64,000 nt of DNA from Algoriphagus marinus (GCF_001936475.1 NZ_MSPQ01000010.1:124001-188000); one strand, 5' to 3'. Counted from the first letter of the stretch, positions 35,816 through 44,162 are shown. Numbers and translations are program-made. Notes: a model not told the origin generated them from the sequence alone.

Positions 35816-36493
35816 TTAGACCTCACCGTAAAGTTTGAAAGTAGTGTTTTGAAGTGCTGGAGTATTCACTGCGAAATGCATGGATTCTGCGATATCGGTT
35901 GGAGTCACCCATTTACTATAGTCCGCATCAGGCATCGAGTCCCTATTCTGTGGAGTATCTATAATACTTGGCACAAAGATATGGGATCGAATTGAAGTCT
36001 CTTTGGTCTCCTCTCCTACTATTTCCGCCAAATCGAAAATTAATTTCTTGCTCATCGCATAGGCGAGTTTGCCGACTGCATCTTCTAATTGCAATGCCGG
36101 ACGAGCCCCAACAAAAAGCATTGTTCCTTTTTTCTGATTTTTCATGATTGGTAAAAAGCCTTTTACAAGATGGAAGGCGCTAAAAAAGTTGAGCTTGAAC
36201 ATGTTTTCAAAATCTTCCTGATTAGTCTCCGTAATAGAGCCCATTGCAAATCCCCCAACGATCATTGCCAGCGCATCCAATTCACCATATTGCATTTGAT
36301 ATTCCTTAATGAATTCAGCCACAGCATTTTCATCCGTCACATCCACCTCGTAGATGTCGTCAGCCTCTTCTACTTGTTCATCTTTATTGGGCTGAACCAA
36401 AGCGATGATATGATAACCTTCACGCTTAAACTTTTCCACTACGGCTGTTCCAAGATTTCCGGCTGCTCCAGTTATGATTATATTTCTGCTCAT
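35816..36493 (-). CDS. Short-chain dehydrogenase/reductase
   Basis: This 225-residue SDR has the cofactor motif TGAAGNLGTAVVEKF (about 8-22) and the active-site YAMSK (about 154-158), with the partner Ser position occupied by VGARPAL instead of the typical S. It is short for the family and lacks a clear catalytic Ser, so substrate and activity are uncertain. It begins a three-gene minus-strand run with the NTF2-like and Gre-like genes. Confidence 0.8.
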   Translation of the reverse strand: MSRNIIITGAAGNLGTAVVEKFKREGYHIIALVQPNKDEQVEEADDIYEVDVTDENAVAEFIKEYQMQYGELDALAMIVGGFAMGSITETNQEDFENMFKLNFFSAFHLVKGFLPIMKNQKKGTMLFVGARPALQLEDAVGKLAYAMSKKLIFDLAEIVGEETKETSIRSHIFVPSIIDTPQNRDSMPDADYSKWVTPTDIAESMHFAVNTPALQNTTFKLYGEV

Positions 36494-36552
36494 ACTAATT
36501 AAAATTTGTCTCGTATTATTCCTAAAATTAGGCTTAATTTTTAAAAAAAGGC

Positions 36553-37446
36553 ATGAACCAACTTAAATCGATCATAAAGAGTAAGGAAAATGTAAGGAGA
36601 CGAAACTTCGTAATAAAACTCACTATTTTATTCGGATTGGAATTTTTGTATGAAGGAAATTCCTTTTTGACTAGGTACATTTCAGAAAGCGTTTTCATCC
36701 AGGCAGGACTCCGAGCTTTAATTTTCTTGCTGAGTGCAAACCTTATCATTTCTTTGGGAAGGATTGCAGTATTGAAATTTTACCTTCAAAAAACTGATGA
36801 TCACAAAGTCCAGCCAAATTTTATGATCGGAATAGACCGGATCAGCTGGATTCTGAATGTGAATATCTTATTGATAGCAATTATGCTTGCCTTCAATATT
36901 AAACCTTTAGAGTTTCTGACGAGCATCACTATTGTCGCTGCAGCTATTGCCCTCTTGACAAAAGACTACATCACTAATATTGTCAACGGGTTAATCATCA
37001 TGTTTTCTGAGCAGCTGGAGATAGGCGATAAAATCACAGTAGGGAAGAATACCGGTTTTATTCGAGACATCACTTTGGTCAACCTGGTATTGAAAGGAGA
37101 GTCGGGGGAAATTATCTTGGTGCCAAATAACCTGATTTTCAGCTCTGACGTAGTGAATTACTCCAAAAACGACTCACATCAAGTTATTATTGATTCAGAA
37201 ATTCCATTTCATTCAAATATCAAATTACAAGAGCTAGAGGTATTTCTTTCCAAAGAATTAGCCCCATTTTCAGAGCGGGTTTTTGTAGATGGAGCTCAAT
37301 TAAATGTCCTGGAAAGAAAGCCCGAAAGTCTGGTAGTCCGTTTCCAATTCCCAATCAAATCGGGGGAAAAAGAAATCGAAAAAAATGCAAAAAAAGCAAT
37401 TAACCAAGCCATACTAAACTGGTCCGATGAAAGAAGAAAAGCCTAA
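36553..37446 (+). CDS. Small mechanosensitive channel family protein (MscS)
   Basis: The 297-residue inner-membrane protein has about four hydrophobic helices (around 20-40, 50-75, 95-115 and 120-140), followed by the MscS beta domain NGLIIMFSEQLEIGDKITVGKNTGFIRDITLVNLVL...ILVPNNLIFSSDVVNYS. MscS channels release solutes on osmotic downshock. The pore helix AAAIALLTKDYITNIVNG is less Gly/Ala-rich than in E. coli MscS. Its last 20 bases overlap the alkyltransferase-like gene. Confidence 0.88.
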   Translation: MNQLKSIIKSKENVRRRNFVIKLTILFGLEFLYEGNSFLTRYISESVFIQAGLRALIFLLSANLIISLGRIAVLKFYLQKTDDHKVQPNFMIGIDRISWILNVNILLIAIMLAFNIKPLEFLTSITIVAAAIALLTKDYITNIVNGLIIMFSEQLEIGDKITVGKNTGFIRDITLVNLVLKGESGEIILVPNNLIFSSDVVNYSKNDSHQVIIDSEIPFHSNIKLQELEVFLSKELAPFSERVFVDGAQLNVLERKPESLVVRFQFPIKSGEKEIEKNAKKAINQAILNWSDERRKA

Positions 37447-37765
37447 TTACTTTGATTTAGTGTACCAAGTGGTGCGATTGATCCCAGAAGGCAGAGTAAC
37501 TAGCTACGGCACAATTGCACATTATCTGGGACTGAAAAGTGGAGCCCGAATGGTGGGCTATGCTATGAATGCAGCCCATACCATGGCCGATGTGCCAGCG
37601 CATAGAGTGGTAAATCGAGTTGGTTTATTGACGGGGAAAAATCATTTTTCCACCCCAACAGAAATGCAGGAATTGCTCGAAAAAGAAGGCGTGAAAATTG
37701 AGAATGATCAAATTCAGAATTTTGAAAAGCATTTTTGGAATCCCGAGATTGAACTTACAGTCTAA
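37427..37765 (+). CDS. Alkyltransferase-like (ATL) protein, Ada/MGMT DNA-binding fold
   Basis: The 112-residue protein has the MGMT C-terminal fold with VVRLIPEGRVTSYGTIA (helix-turn-helix start) and the active-site loop read as PAHRVVNRVG. In true methylguanine methyltransferases this is PCHRV; here the alkyl-accepting Cys is Ala. ATL proteins with Trp or Ala at this place bind and flip O6-alkylguanine without repairing it and hand the lesion to nucleotide excision repair. It overlaps the MscS gene by 20 bases and abuts the convergent symporter gene. Confidence 0.9.
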   Translation: MKEEKPNYFDLVYQVVRLIPEGRVTSYGTIAHYLGLKSGARMVGYAMNAAHTMADVPAHRVVNRVGLLTGKNHFSTPTEMQELLEKEGVKIENDQIQNFEKHFWNPEIELTV

Positions 37766-39208
37766 TTATTTTTTGCGAAGCAAAAACAATCCAGTAAACA
37801 TTAGGAGTCCGTTCAAAATCAGTACTTCAAAGCCAAATTTGTAGCCCCAAAGCCAAGCCTCTGAATTGGAGCTGATGATATAGGCTAAAACCGGAGCTGC
37901 TACTGCTATGTATGGAACCCAACGATCCTGAACTTGCCATTTTGTAAAAAGCCCAAATGAATATAATCCCAAAAGGGGCCCATAGGTGTAGCCCGCAATT
38001 ATAAATACTGAATTAATGACGCTTTGATCGTTGATCCAATAGAATAAAAGGATCACTAAAAACATCACAAAAGTAAATACCAAGTGTACTTTTTTGCGGA
38101 TACTCACTCGCTTTTCTGCAGGATATTTTCGCTCAAGCTCCAAGAAATCAATACAAAAAGAAGTTGTTAATGCGGTCAAAGTAGAGTCTGCACTGGAATA
38201 GGCTGCGGCGGTGATTCCAAGTACAAAAACAATCCCTGCAAAAGCGGAAAAATGCTGCGTTGCAAGCATTGGAAACAGCTCATCTGTTTTAGCTGGAAGT
38301 GAAATCCCATTCGTCTCCGAATACAAATAAAGCATGACCCCAAGTGAGAGAAAAAGCAAATTCACGATTACAAGAATGATGGTAAACCAAAACATATTCT
38401 TCTGTGCTTCTCCGATATTCTTACAAGTCAGGTTTTTCTGCATCATATCCTGATCAAGTCCAGTCATCACGATTGTAATGAATGCCCCTGATATAAACTG
38501 CTTGAAAAAATTGGTTCCTGCTTTCCAATCCCAATTAAAAATCTTCGATCTCGGGTCATTTGAAACTGCGGTAAAATAGTCTTTGACGCCCTCAAAATTC
38601 AATTCGTTCCCAATCAGAATAATACAAACCACCACTGCTGCAAGCATAAAGAAAGTCTGAAGCGTATCTGTCCAAACCACCGTTTTGATTCCTCCACGAT
38701 GGGTATAAAGCCAAATCAACCCAACGGTAATCAATACAGAAACCCAAAATGGAATGCCAAGGGAATCAAAAAGAATCAACTGCAATACTGAGGCGACTAG
38801 AAACACCCGAAGGGATGAACCCAAAGTCCGGGAGAGAATAAAGAAAAAAGCACCAGTCTTATAAGACCAAAACCCAAATCGATCTTCTAGGTAAGAGTAA
38901 ATCGAAACCAGATTTAAGCGATAATAAAGCGGTAGTAAAACCTTGGCAATGGTGAAATAACCTAATGTATAGCCTAAAACAACTTGAAAGTAAAAGAAGT
39001 TAGAATTACCCACCTCCCCTGGAACAGAAATAAAAGTCACTCCGGAAAGCGATGCTCCGATCATTCCAAAAGCGACCAAAAACCAGGGTGATTGGCGGTC
39101 CCCTGTGAAAAAAGTGTCAGCAGAAACTTTCCTGGATGTAAACCAGGAAATCAGAAAAAGCAGTAAGAAATAACATGAGATTACTACGAGAACTATTTGG
39201 GGATTCAT
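37766..39208 (-). CDS. Sodium:solute symporter family protein
   Basis: The 480-residue protein has about 13 transmembrane helices and the SSS-family segments GASLSGVTFISVPGEVG, RTLGSSLRVFLVASVLQLI, HRGGIKTVVWTDTLQ and DQDMMQKNLTCKNIGEAQKN. The sodium-site-like SSADSTLTALTTSF near residue 340 is also present. Members import sugars, nucleosides, proline or sialic acid with sodium; the substrate cannot be told here, and no catabolic partner lies beside it. Confidence 0.9.
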   Translation of the reverse strand: MNPQIVLVVISCYFLLLFLISWFTSRKVSADTFFTGDRQSPWFLVAFGMIGASLSGVTFISVPGEVGNSNFFYFQVVLGYTLGYFTIAKVLLPLYYRLNLVSIYSYLEDRFGFWSYKTGAFFFILSRTLGSSLRVFLVASVLQLILFDSLGIPFWVSVLITVGLIWLYTHRGGIKTVVWTDTLQTFFMLAAVVVCIILIGNELNFEGVKDYFTAVSNDPRSKIFNWDWKAGTNFFKQFISGAFITIVMTGLDQDMMQKNLTCKNIGEAQKNMFWFTIILVIVNLLFLSLGVMLYLYSETNGISLPAKTDELFPMLATQHFSAFAGIVFVLGITAAAYSSADSTLTALTTSFCIDFLELERKYPAEKRVSIRKKVHLVFTFVMFLVILLFYWINDQSVINSVFIIAGYTYGPLLGLYSFGLFTKWQVQDRWVPYIAVAAPVLAYIISSNSEAWLWGYKFGFEVLILNGLLMFTGLFLLRKK

Positions 39209-39269
39209 AAATGAGGAGCTGACGGTTCGCTAAGTTGTCTAATATTCTTAATTTTGCAAAATGAATCAA

Positions 39270-39554
39270 ATGAACACACCCCATCCGATGTTTGAGGAAG
39301 AAGAAGTATTAGTGGAGGAATTAGTCGATTTGGACGCCTATGATTTGGTTGTTTATAATGATGATTTCAACACATTTGATCATGTCGCCAATATTTTAGT
39401 AAAAGTTTGCAAGCATACTGTCGAACAAGCAGAACAATGCACCCTAATTATCCATTATAAAGGGAAATGCGCCGTGAAAAAAGGAGGTTACGAAGAGTTA
39501 AAACCACTTTGTGAAGCTATTTTAGACGCTGGAATTCAAGCTGCAATAGTTTAA
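39270..39554 (+). CDS. clpS: ATP-dependent Clp protease adaptor ClpS
   Basis: This adaptor of 94-97 residues delivers N-degron proteins to ClpAP. It has LVVYNDDFNTFDHVANILVKV, the conserved YNDD segment that starts the N-end pocket, and CTLIIHYKGKCAVKKG, with the His that contacts the substrate. The first Met is at 39261 and a second at 39270. A TAATTTTG promoter box at 39249-39256 would start the transcript near 39262, which favours the later Met and an almost leaderless message. Confidence 0.9.
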   Translation: MNTPHPMFEEEEVLVEELVDLDAYDLVVYNDDFNTFDHVANILVKVCKHTVEQAEQCTLIIHYKGKCAVKKGGYEELKPLCEAILDAGIQAAIV

Positions 39555-39568
39555 TTAATCCCTATCTA

Positions 39569-40189
39569 GTGAACATCCCCTCCAAACTCATCGAAGACGC
39601 GGTAACCGAAATCTCCAGACTTCCCGGTATCGGTAAAAAAACTGCATTGAGGCTTGCTTTACATCTTCTAAAGCAAAACGAAGTGAACACCGAGGCGCTT
39701 GCATTAGCCCTCACACGGATGCGATCTGAAATACAGTATTGTAAAACATGCCACAACATTTCAGACGATGAAGAATGCAGTATTTGTATTAGTCATCGAA
39801 GAGACGGAAGTTTAATCTGTGTGGTTGAAGACATTAGAGATGTTTTGGCCATTGAAAACACCAACCAATTTTCAGGAAAATACCATGTTCTTGGAGGCGT
39901 CATTTCTCCTATTCAGGGGATAGGTCCAGAAGAGTTGAAGATTGAATCTTTAATGGATCGAATCGAAAAAGCATCACAAGATCAGCCGGTTCAAGAGGTT
40001 ATTTTGGCACTTTCTGCTACTATGGAAGGTGATACAACTTCATTTTATCTAGCTAAAAGATTAAAGGAAAAATCTATAAAAGTAAGTACGATAGCAAGGG
40101 GAATCCCTGTTGGTGGCGAACTTGAGTTTACCGATGAGGTAACTCTGGGTCGAAGCATTCTAACTAGAATAAATTATTCGACGGAGTAA
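39569..40189 (+). CDS. recR: Recombination mediator RecR
   Basis: The 206-residue protein acts with RecF and RecO to load RecA on gapped DNA. It has the helix-hairpin-helix SRLPGIGKKTALRLALHLL, the four-Cys zinc finger CKTCHNISDDEECSIC, and the Toprim start ICVVEDIRDVLAIENT, then YHVLGGVISPIQGIGPEEL. The start codon is GTG at 39569 (MNIPSKLI), which gives the usual length. It follows clpS by 14 bp and is probably co-transcribed. Confidence 0.95.
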   Translation: MNIPSKLIEDAVTEISRLPGIGKKTALRLALHLLKQNEVNTEALALALTRMRSEIQYCKTCHNISDDEECSICISHRRDGSLICVVEDIRDVLAIENTNQFSGKYHVLGGVISPIQGIGPEELKIESLMDRIEKASQDQPVQEVILALSATMEGDTTSFYLAKRLKEKSIKVSTIARGIPVGGELEFTDEVTLGRSILTRINYSTE

Positions 40190-40197
40190 ATATTCTC

Positions 40198-40227
40198 TTG
40201 TAAACAAGAAACTGAGGTCTATATTTG
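40198..40227 (+). promoter_or_regulatory. Bacteroidota-type promoter for the tRNA-Ala locus
   Basis: TTG (40198-40200) is followed after 19 nt by TATATTTG (40220-40227), an exact TAnnTTTG match. The first tRNA-derived sequence starts 13 nt later at 40241, so the promoter is placed for the broken 5' fragment and the intact tRNA is reached only by reading through it. Confidence 0.6.
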
Positions 40228-40240
40228 CAAACCATAAAAA

Positions 40241-40283
40241 GGGGGATTAGCTCATCCCGATAGCTATCGGGAGGCTAGAGCGG
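40241..40283 (+). pseudogene. tRNA-Ala 5' fragment interrupted by a palindrome
   Basis: Bases 40241-40254 repeat the first 14 bases of the intact tRNA (GGGGGATTAGCTCA). An 18-bp palindrome then replaces the next three bases of the D loop, after which GGCTAGAGCG of the tRNA resumes (40273-40282) and homology is lost before the anticodon arm. It cannot fold as a tRNA. Confidence 0.85.
40255..40272. repeat. 18-bp perfect palindrome inside a tRNA fragment
   Basis: TCCCGATAGCTATCGGGA is identical to its own reverse complement. It sits in the D-loop position of the broken tRNA-Ala copy and is the best example of the CCCGA-type palindromes at this locus. Confidence 0.9.
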
Positions 40284-40300
40284 CAAACATTAAAATACAA

Positions 40301-40376
<76 letters not shown>

Positions 40377-40377
<1 letters not shown>

Positions 40378-40408
40378 AGGCAAGTCTTTTGACTTGCCTT
40401 TTTTTTTT
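40377..40408 (+). terminator. Rho-independent terminator after tRNA-Ala
   Basis: A 10-bp stem AAGGCAAGTC / GACTTGCCTT with TTTT loop (40377-40400) leads into eight more T. Confidence 0.85.
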
Positions 40409-40440
40409 CCATAGAAGATTAATTATTGACTAAAGCGATT

Positions 40441-40475
40441 CGCTAGCTAGCGGGAAGGTTCCCGATCAATCGGGA
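40441..40475. repeat. Two palindromes upstream of the tRNA 3' fragment
   Basis: CGCTAGCTAGCG (40441-40452) is a perfect 12-bp palindrome. TCCCGAT/ATCGGGA (40460-40475) with a CA spacer shares the arm of the palindrome at 40255. Together they occupy the place where the anticodon arm of a second tRNA copy would be expected. Confidence 0.8.
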
Positions 40476-40481
40476 CAGGCT

Positions 40482-40519
40482 ATCGGTTCGACTTCCCCCG
40501 AAAGCTTTCGGGGCTCCAC
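40482..40519 (+). pseudogene. tRNA-Ala 3' fragment interrupted by a palindrome
   Basis: ATCGGTTCGACT (40482-40493) repeats the T arm of the intact tRNA exactly, and CTCCAC (40514-40519) repeats its 3' acceptor end. Between them is an 18-bp palindrome in place of the 3' T-stem and first acceptor bases. A hairpin with a T run follows, as it does after the intact copy. Confidence 0.8.
40496..40513. repeat. 18-bp perfect palindrome inside the 3' tRNA fragment
   Basis: CCCCGAAAGCTTTCGGGG equals its reverse complement. It is the same length as the palindrome at 40255 and shares the CCCGA-N-TCGGG plan around an AGCT centre. Confidence 0.9.
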
Positions 40520-40548
40520 AATAGCAAGCCTTCGCACTTGCTATTTTT
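40520..40548 (+). terminator. Terminator-like hairpin after the tRNA 3' fragment
   Basis: AATAGCAAG / CTTGCTATT with an eight-base loop is followed by TTT. It shares the GCAAG/CTTGC core with the terminator of the intact tRNA, suggesting that tRNA and terminator were duplicated together. The 125 bp from here to the next gene show nothing further. Confidence 0.7.
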
Positions 40549-40673
40549 GTTTATAAGATCATGCAAAAAGTATATTTGTATGAGATATGACCCTGAGATT
40601 TACCACTTCACTTCAATAATTAGAGCAACTTAACTAAGCCAGATTTCGTCTAAAAGCTAATTCTCAAAACCCA

Positions 40674-41096
40674 ATGAAAGCACAGATGGCAATCCTTTTT
40701 TCAATTCTACTATTCTTTTCATGTGCTGAAGATCCAGCCTGCATTGATAACAAGATTGGGGAGGAGATTTCGATTCAAGTTTTTGATACCGCTGCCTATT
40801 GCAGTGAAAACCTTTCGATCACCTTCAATGCTTATCCCAATGACTCCCGATGCCCTTCTGATGTCACTTGCATTTGGGCTGGATTTGTAGAAGTAGAATT
40901 ACTGATCAATCAAAAAGGCAAGGAAAGCATGTTGAAATTATCTACAGAGCCAAATGTATCAGGCTTACCTGTCCAAAATAAGGTTGGCGATTACTCCATT
41001 AAACTGATCGATGTGACTCCTTACCCAGCCACTAATGTCAGAATTGACCCGAATCAATTTAGGGTCGTCTTACTGGTAGAAAAAGCTTCTTCCTGA
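40674..41096 (+). CDS. Lipoprotein of unknown function
   Basis: A 140-residue protein with a lipoprotein signal (LLFFSC, Cys at residue 17). The mature part has six cysteines, including a segment DSRCPSDVTCIWAGFVEVEL seen in many small Bacteroidota exported proteins that I cannot assign to a named family, and ends in beta-strand-like segments. The cysteines may form disulfides in the periplasm. It is the first of three small genes in a row on this strand, 43 bp before the next. Confidence 0.7.
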   Translation: MKAQMAILFSILLFFSCAEDPACIDNKIGEEISIQVFDTAAYCSENLSITFNAYPNDSRCPSDVTCIWAGFVEVELLINQKGKESMLKLSTEPNVSGLPVQNKVGDYSIKLIDVTPYPATNVRIDPNQFRVVLLVEKASS

Positions 41097-41139
41097 TTTT
41101 TTATTAATTTGAAGTTTCAATTTCATCTAAACCAAATTA

Positions 41140-41565
41140 ATGAAAACTTCAAATTTGATTTTTCTTCTTCCCTTGCTATTGGTTTTAGGTTCCTGCTCCT
41201 GCAATCCTGAAGGTCTAATCAAGTTTGCTGCAAAAGGAATGGAATCCATGATCGGGGAAGGTTTCCTTCCTTCAGATGAAATCCGGCAACTGGGTGACTT
41301 CCAAAGTATGAGTGTCAACTTAAGCACCAACAAAACAGATGACACTGTAGAGTCTACTATTTTTCTCAAACTCGAAAATGGAGATCCGCTTATCCTTGGG
41401 AATCAACCTGAAGTCCTAGCCAGAAAATGTGCTGAGATCTACCTCAGCGGTTTTGAAAACGCTGATAATTATAAACAGATTACAGTGCAATTCCTTCAAG
41501 GTGACCCTTCCAACCCGGAAAATTTTGCAATGCAGGAATACACCTTTGATACCTCCGATTTTTAA
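41140..41565 (+). CDS. Lipoprotein of unknown function
   Basis: A 141-residue protein with a lipoprotein signal peptide (LLLVLGSCSC). The mature domain is about 120 residues, mixed alpha/beta, without motifs I recognise. It is 20 bp from a small membrane-protein gene and may share a transcript with it. No function can be proposed. Confidence 0.65.
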   Translation: MKTSNLIFLLPLLLVLGSCSCNPEGLIKFAAKGMESMIGEGFLPSDEIRQLGDFQSMSVNLSTNKTDDTVESTIFLKLENGDPLILGNQPEVLARKCAEIYLSGFENADNYKQITVQFLQGDPSNPENFAMQEYTFDTSDF

Positions 41566-41585
41566 AAACTTAACCACTAAGCGCT

Positions 41586-41858
41586 ATGAATATTCCAGAA
41601 GAATTTAAAAAGCCTCCCGTAACTCTAGGCGATTGGATAATATCTGTAATTGTTACAAAAATCCCCCTTATAGGATTTATTATGCTCATAGTTTGGGCAG
41701 TAGATAAGAATACTGATCCAAACAAAGCTAATTGGGCAAAAGCAGAATTGATCGTAAAGTTGATTGGCTTTTTGATCGTAATCATTTTCATAGCCATTAT
41801 AGGAATTGGCTTCTTCACCAACTTTGCTGATCAAGTGGATTGGTCAGACTTCGATTAA
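41586..41858 (+). CDS. Small membrane protein of unknown function
   Basis: A 90-residue protein with two hydrophobic helices (about 17-42 and 55-78) joined by a polar loop KNTDPNKANWAKAE and ending in an acidic tail. The arrangement resembles small Bacteroidota inner-membrane proteins of unknown role. It directly precedes the HAD phosphatase gene, with one base between stop and start. Confidence 0.65.
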   Translation: MNIPEEFKKPPVTLGDWIISVIVTKIPLIGFIMLIVWAVDKNTDPNKANWAKAELIVKLIGFLIVIIFIAIIGIGFFTNFADQVDWSDFD

Positions 41859-41859
41859 T

Positions 41860-42669
41860 ATGATTAAAGCGTTATGTTCTGATATTGATGGGACACTGCT
41901 GAATTCAATTCGGGATCTTTCTCCTCGATTGAAAGATGTAGTGAACCGATTTCCGGCAAACTTCCCTGTCATCCTAGCGAGTTCGCGAATGCCAGATGCA
42001 ATGCGGCATTTGGTCAATGATCTCGGAAAGAATCCCCAACCTTTGATAGCCTACAATGGTGGCTTTGTATTGAGTTCAAAAGGCGAGGTCTTGGAAGACG
42101 TGTCAATTCCAATTGAATTGGTGGAGAAAATCCTGCGCCTCACAGAAAAATCTGATATACATATCAGCTTATATCAAGGAGAAAATTGGTACGAAGAGAA
42201 AGATGACTATTGGTCTCAGCGTGAAGTGAGAAACACCAAAGTACAATGCACTTGGATGAAGGGCTTTGAGGTAGTCGATATGTGGAGCAAAGGGGTTTCA
42301 GGAGCTCATAAAGTTATGTGCATGGGCTCATCTCAAGACATCTCTTGGCTTTTTGGAGAATTACATTTCGAACATGCATTGGATCTGCATCTCTACCGAT
42401 CCAGTGATACGTATTTAGAAATCGCTCCAAAAGCAATTTCCAAAGCAACAGGGCTGAAAAAAATCTTAGCTCATGAATTTGATTTTGGAATGGAATCTGT
42501 CATTGCCTTCGGAGACAATTACAATGACATAGACCTTCTTCAATCTGTGGGATGGGGAGTAGCGGTAGACAATGCCAGACCGGAAGTAAAAGCAGTAGCA
42601 AAGGAAATAACACTACATCACAAAGAAGACGGTGTCGCCGCAATCCTCGAGAAACTACTGGAAAAATGA
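41860..42669 (+). CDS. HAD family hydrolase, Cof type
   Basis: The product is about 269 residues and belongs to the HAD IIB (Cof) group. It has DIDGTLLNS (catalytic Asp pair, 7-15), ASSRMP as motif II, a lysine near KATGLKKIL and VIAFGDNYNDIDLL as motif IV, with the IIB cap between motifs II and III. Such enzymes dephosphorylate sugar phosphates, FMN or PLP. An earlier in-frame ATG at 41806 lies inside the previous gene; Met at 41860 (MIKALCSDIDG) is the natural start. Confidence 0.9.
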   Translation: MIKALCSDIDGTLLNSIRDLSPRLKDVVNRFPANFPVILASSRMPDAMRHLVNDLGKNPQPLIAYNGGFVLSSKGEVLEDVSIPIELVEKILRLTEKSDIHISLYQGENWYEEKDDYWSQREVRNTKVQCTWMKGFEVVDMWSKGVSGAHKVMCMGSSQDISWLFGELHFEHALDLHLYRSSDTYLEIAPKAISKATGLKKILAHEFDFGMESVIAFGDNYNDIDLLQSVGWGVAVDNARPEVKAVAKEITLHHKEDGVAAILEKLLEK

Positions 42670-42707
42670 GAAGTCTGAAATTACAAATCTGAAATTTTCA
42701 GACTTCT
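42669..42707. terminator. Hairpin between convergent genes, likely terminator
   Basis: AGAAGTCTGAAA (42669-42680) and TTTCAGACTTCT (42696-42707) pair over 12 bp with a 15-base loop between the HAD gene and the convergent DUF2461 gene. Confidence 0.6.
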
Positions 42708-42725
42708 AACTTTAGCTTTCTAACT

Positions 42726-43403
42726 TTAAAGAATACCTGATCCATCTTCCACATCTTCAATAGCACGGCTTAAAAATTCTTGAAAAGGTTTCATTCGCTG
42801 AAATCCATCCAAAGCCACATTGATAAAATTTCCCGAATTAATATCTTGATCTGTCATCGGTTTGCTAAGGATGAAGCTTTTCAATTTTAAAAATTCAATG
42901 AATTCGTGATCTGCATCATAGTCTCTAGGACTGGTTTTTAATTTTTCTCCTTCTATTCCAGTGTAAACTTCAGCAATTGCCTTACTCTCCAATATTTTTT
43001 TCAGCTCAGCTCCAGAGTAGTCAATTTCCCTTCGAATTTTTTTCAAAGAATGCGAACTCGGCATCCATAGTCCTCCGCCAATAAAAGATGCTCCGGGCTG
43101 AACATGAACATAATACCCAGGCCATTCTACTTTCTTCCCTTTGGCAGAGAAATAAGCTGAAAAGTTATTTTTATACGGGTTTTTGTTGGCTGAAAACCGA
43201 ACATCCCGATTAATCCTGAATATGCAATCCTTTGGCTTAAAGGTAGCCATTGCAGGCTCAAATGCCTCCACACCCTTTAGCATTACAGCCACATCCTCAA
43301 TGAATTCTTCTCTAGAATCGAGATACCATTTCTTATTATCATCCATCCACTCTTTGGAATTGTTGGCTGCTAAGGCTGACAAAAATTTGAGATAGGGCCG
43401 CAT
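42726..43403 (-). CDS. DUF2461 family protein
   Basis: The 225-residue protein matches the DUF2461 (TIGR02453) plan: FLSALAANNSKEWMDDNKKWYL at the start, RINRDVRFSANKNPYKNNFSAYFS in the centre, then YYVHVQPGASFIGGGLWMP. The function of this widespread cytosolic family is unknown. It is downstream of murF, from which it is separated by the RAYT element. Confidence 0.88.
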   Translation of the reverse strand: MRPYLKFLSALAANNSKEWMDDNKKWYLDSREEFIEDVAVMLKGVEAFEPAMATFKPKDCIFRINRDVRFSANKNPYKNNFSAYFSAKGKKVEWPGYYVHVQPGASFIGGGLWMPSSHSLKKIRREIDYSGAELKKILESKAIAEVYTGIEGEKLKTSPRDYDADHEFIEFLKLKSFILSKPMTDQDINSGNFINVALDGFQRMKPFQEFLSRAIEDVEDGSGIL

Positions 43404-43439
43404 AGATTTAATTTAAATTGAAGAATGTGAAATTCAGAA

Positions 43440-43534
43440 GTAATAACAAGGCAAAGACTCACAGGTTTAAATAAAGTCAACCAAAGTCTCCAGTTTCATT
43501 CCACGGCTGCCTTTGATCAAAATCAGGTAGTCCT
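43440..43534 (-). repeat. Direct repeat, left copy (duplicate of the murF 3' end)
   Basis: Bases 43440-43534 match 44192-44286 (offset 752) with three differences (43443, 43518 and 43530). Bases 43467-43534 keep the last 21 or so codons of murF, including the stop codon, so this is a detached copy of the gene end. Confidence 0.95.
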
Positions 43535-43540
43535 AAGCTA

Positions 43541-43561
43541 CTCGAGGTTTGTAACCTCGAG
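43541..43561. repeat. REP-like hairpin, left of RAYT
   Basis: CTCGAGGTT / AACCTCGAG are perfect 9-base arms with a TGT loop. The arms share the CCTCGA core with the hairpin on the other side of the transposase gene. Confidence 0.8.
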
Positions 43562-43594
43562 AACCTATCAAAAGATTTGCAATCCTAGATCCAA

Positions 43595-44125
43595 TCATCC
43601 AAAATGAGCTAAGACCAAAGGACCTCTTCTAACTCCATGAAAATCTCCTGCACTGCTCAATAAATAGTCTTCAGCCTTCTCCACAATCCCAGCTCGAATT
43701 GGGTTTTCATGAATATAATTCACTTTTGTCTGAAAAAAGGTATTAGAAAAAATCTCCTCTCCATGATAACCCTTTTCCCAAAACCAAATTTGATTTTCAA
43801 AACGGAGTGTCATTTCTAACCACTTTTTCCTACTCTCAACCGGGTTCTGCTGAATTTCTTTAAAGATTTTTTTAGCAGTGAATTTTCTCAAATCTCTGAT
43901 TATATCTGATAGATCCTCATTTTTAGCTCTTAAAATCAAATGACAATGATTACTCATGATGACCCAAGCAAACACCTCCAAGCCCTTGGAAAGTTGACAG
44001 TATTTCAAACTATCTAGCAATATTTCAGCATATATTTTTCTTGTAAAAATATCCACCCATTGATGAACCGTAAATGTCACAAAATAAACTCCCCCTTGAT
44101 CTTTAACGACATATTCATTCCCCAT
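43595..44125 (-). CDS. REP-associated tyrosine transposase (RAYT, IS200/IS605-like Y1)
   Basis: The 176-residue protein has the HUH metal motif H60-C-H62 in IMSNHCHLILRA and the catalytic Tyr137 in NYIHENPIRAGIV, plus WEKGYHGEEI, all marks of the Y1 transposase subfamily that acts on REP hairpins. Such enzymes cut single-stranded DNA at hairpins and are usually single-copy and domesticated, not mobile as complete IS. The frame is intact from ATG 44125. Its location behind murF and between long direct repeats is discussed in the findings. Confidence 0.92.
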   Translation of the reverse strand: MGNEYVVKDQGGVYFVTFTVHQWVDIFTRKIYAEILLDSLKYCQLSKGLEVFAWVIMSNHCHLILRAKNEDLSDIIRDLRKFTAKKIFKEIQQNPVESRKKWLEMTLRFENQIWFWEKGYHGEEIFSNTFFQTKVNYIHENPIRAGIVEKAEDYLLSSAGDFHGVRRGPLVLAHFG

Positions 44126-44162
44126 AAGTCTTAAAAAAAAGATTAAAAATCTAATGATAGGA

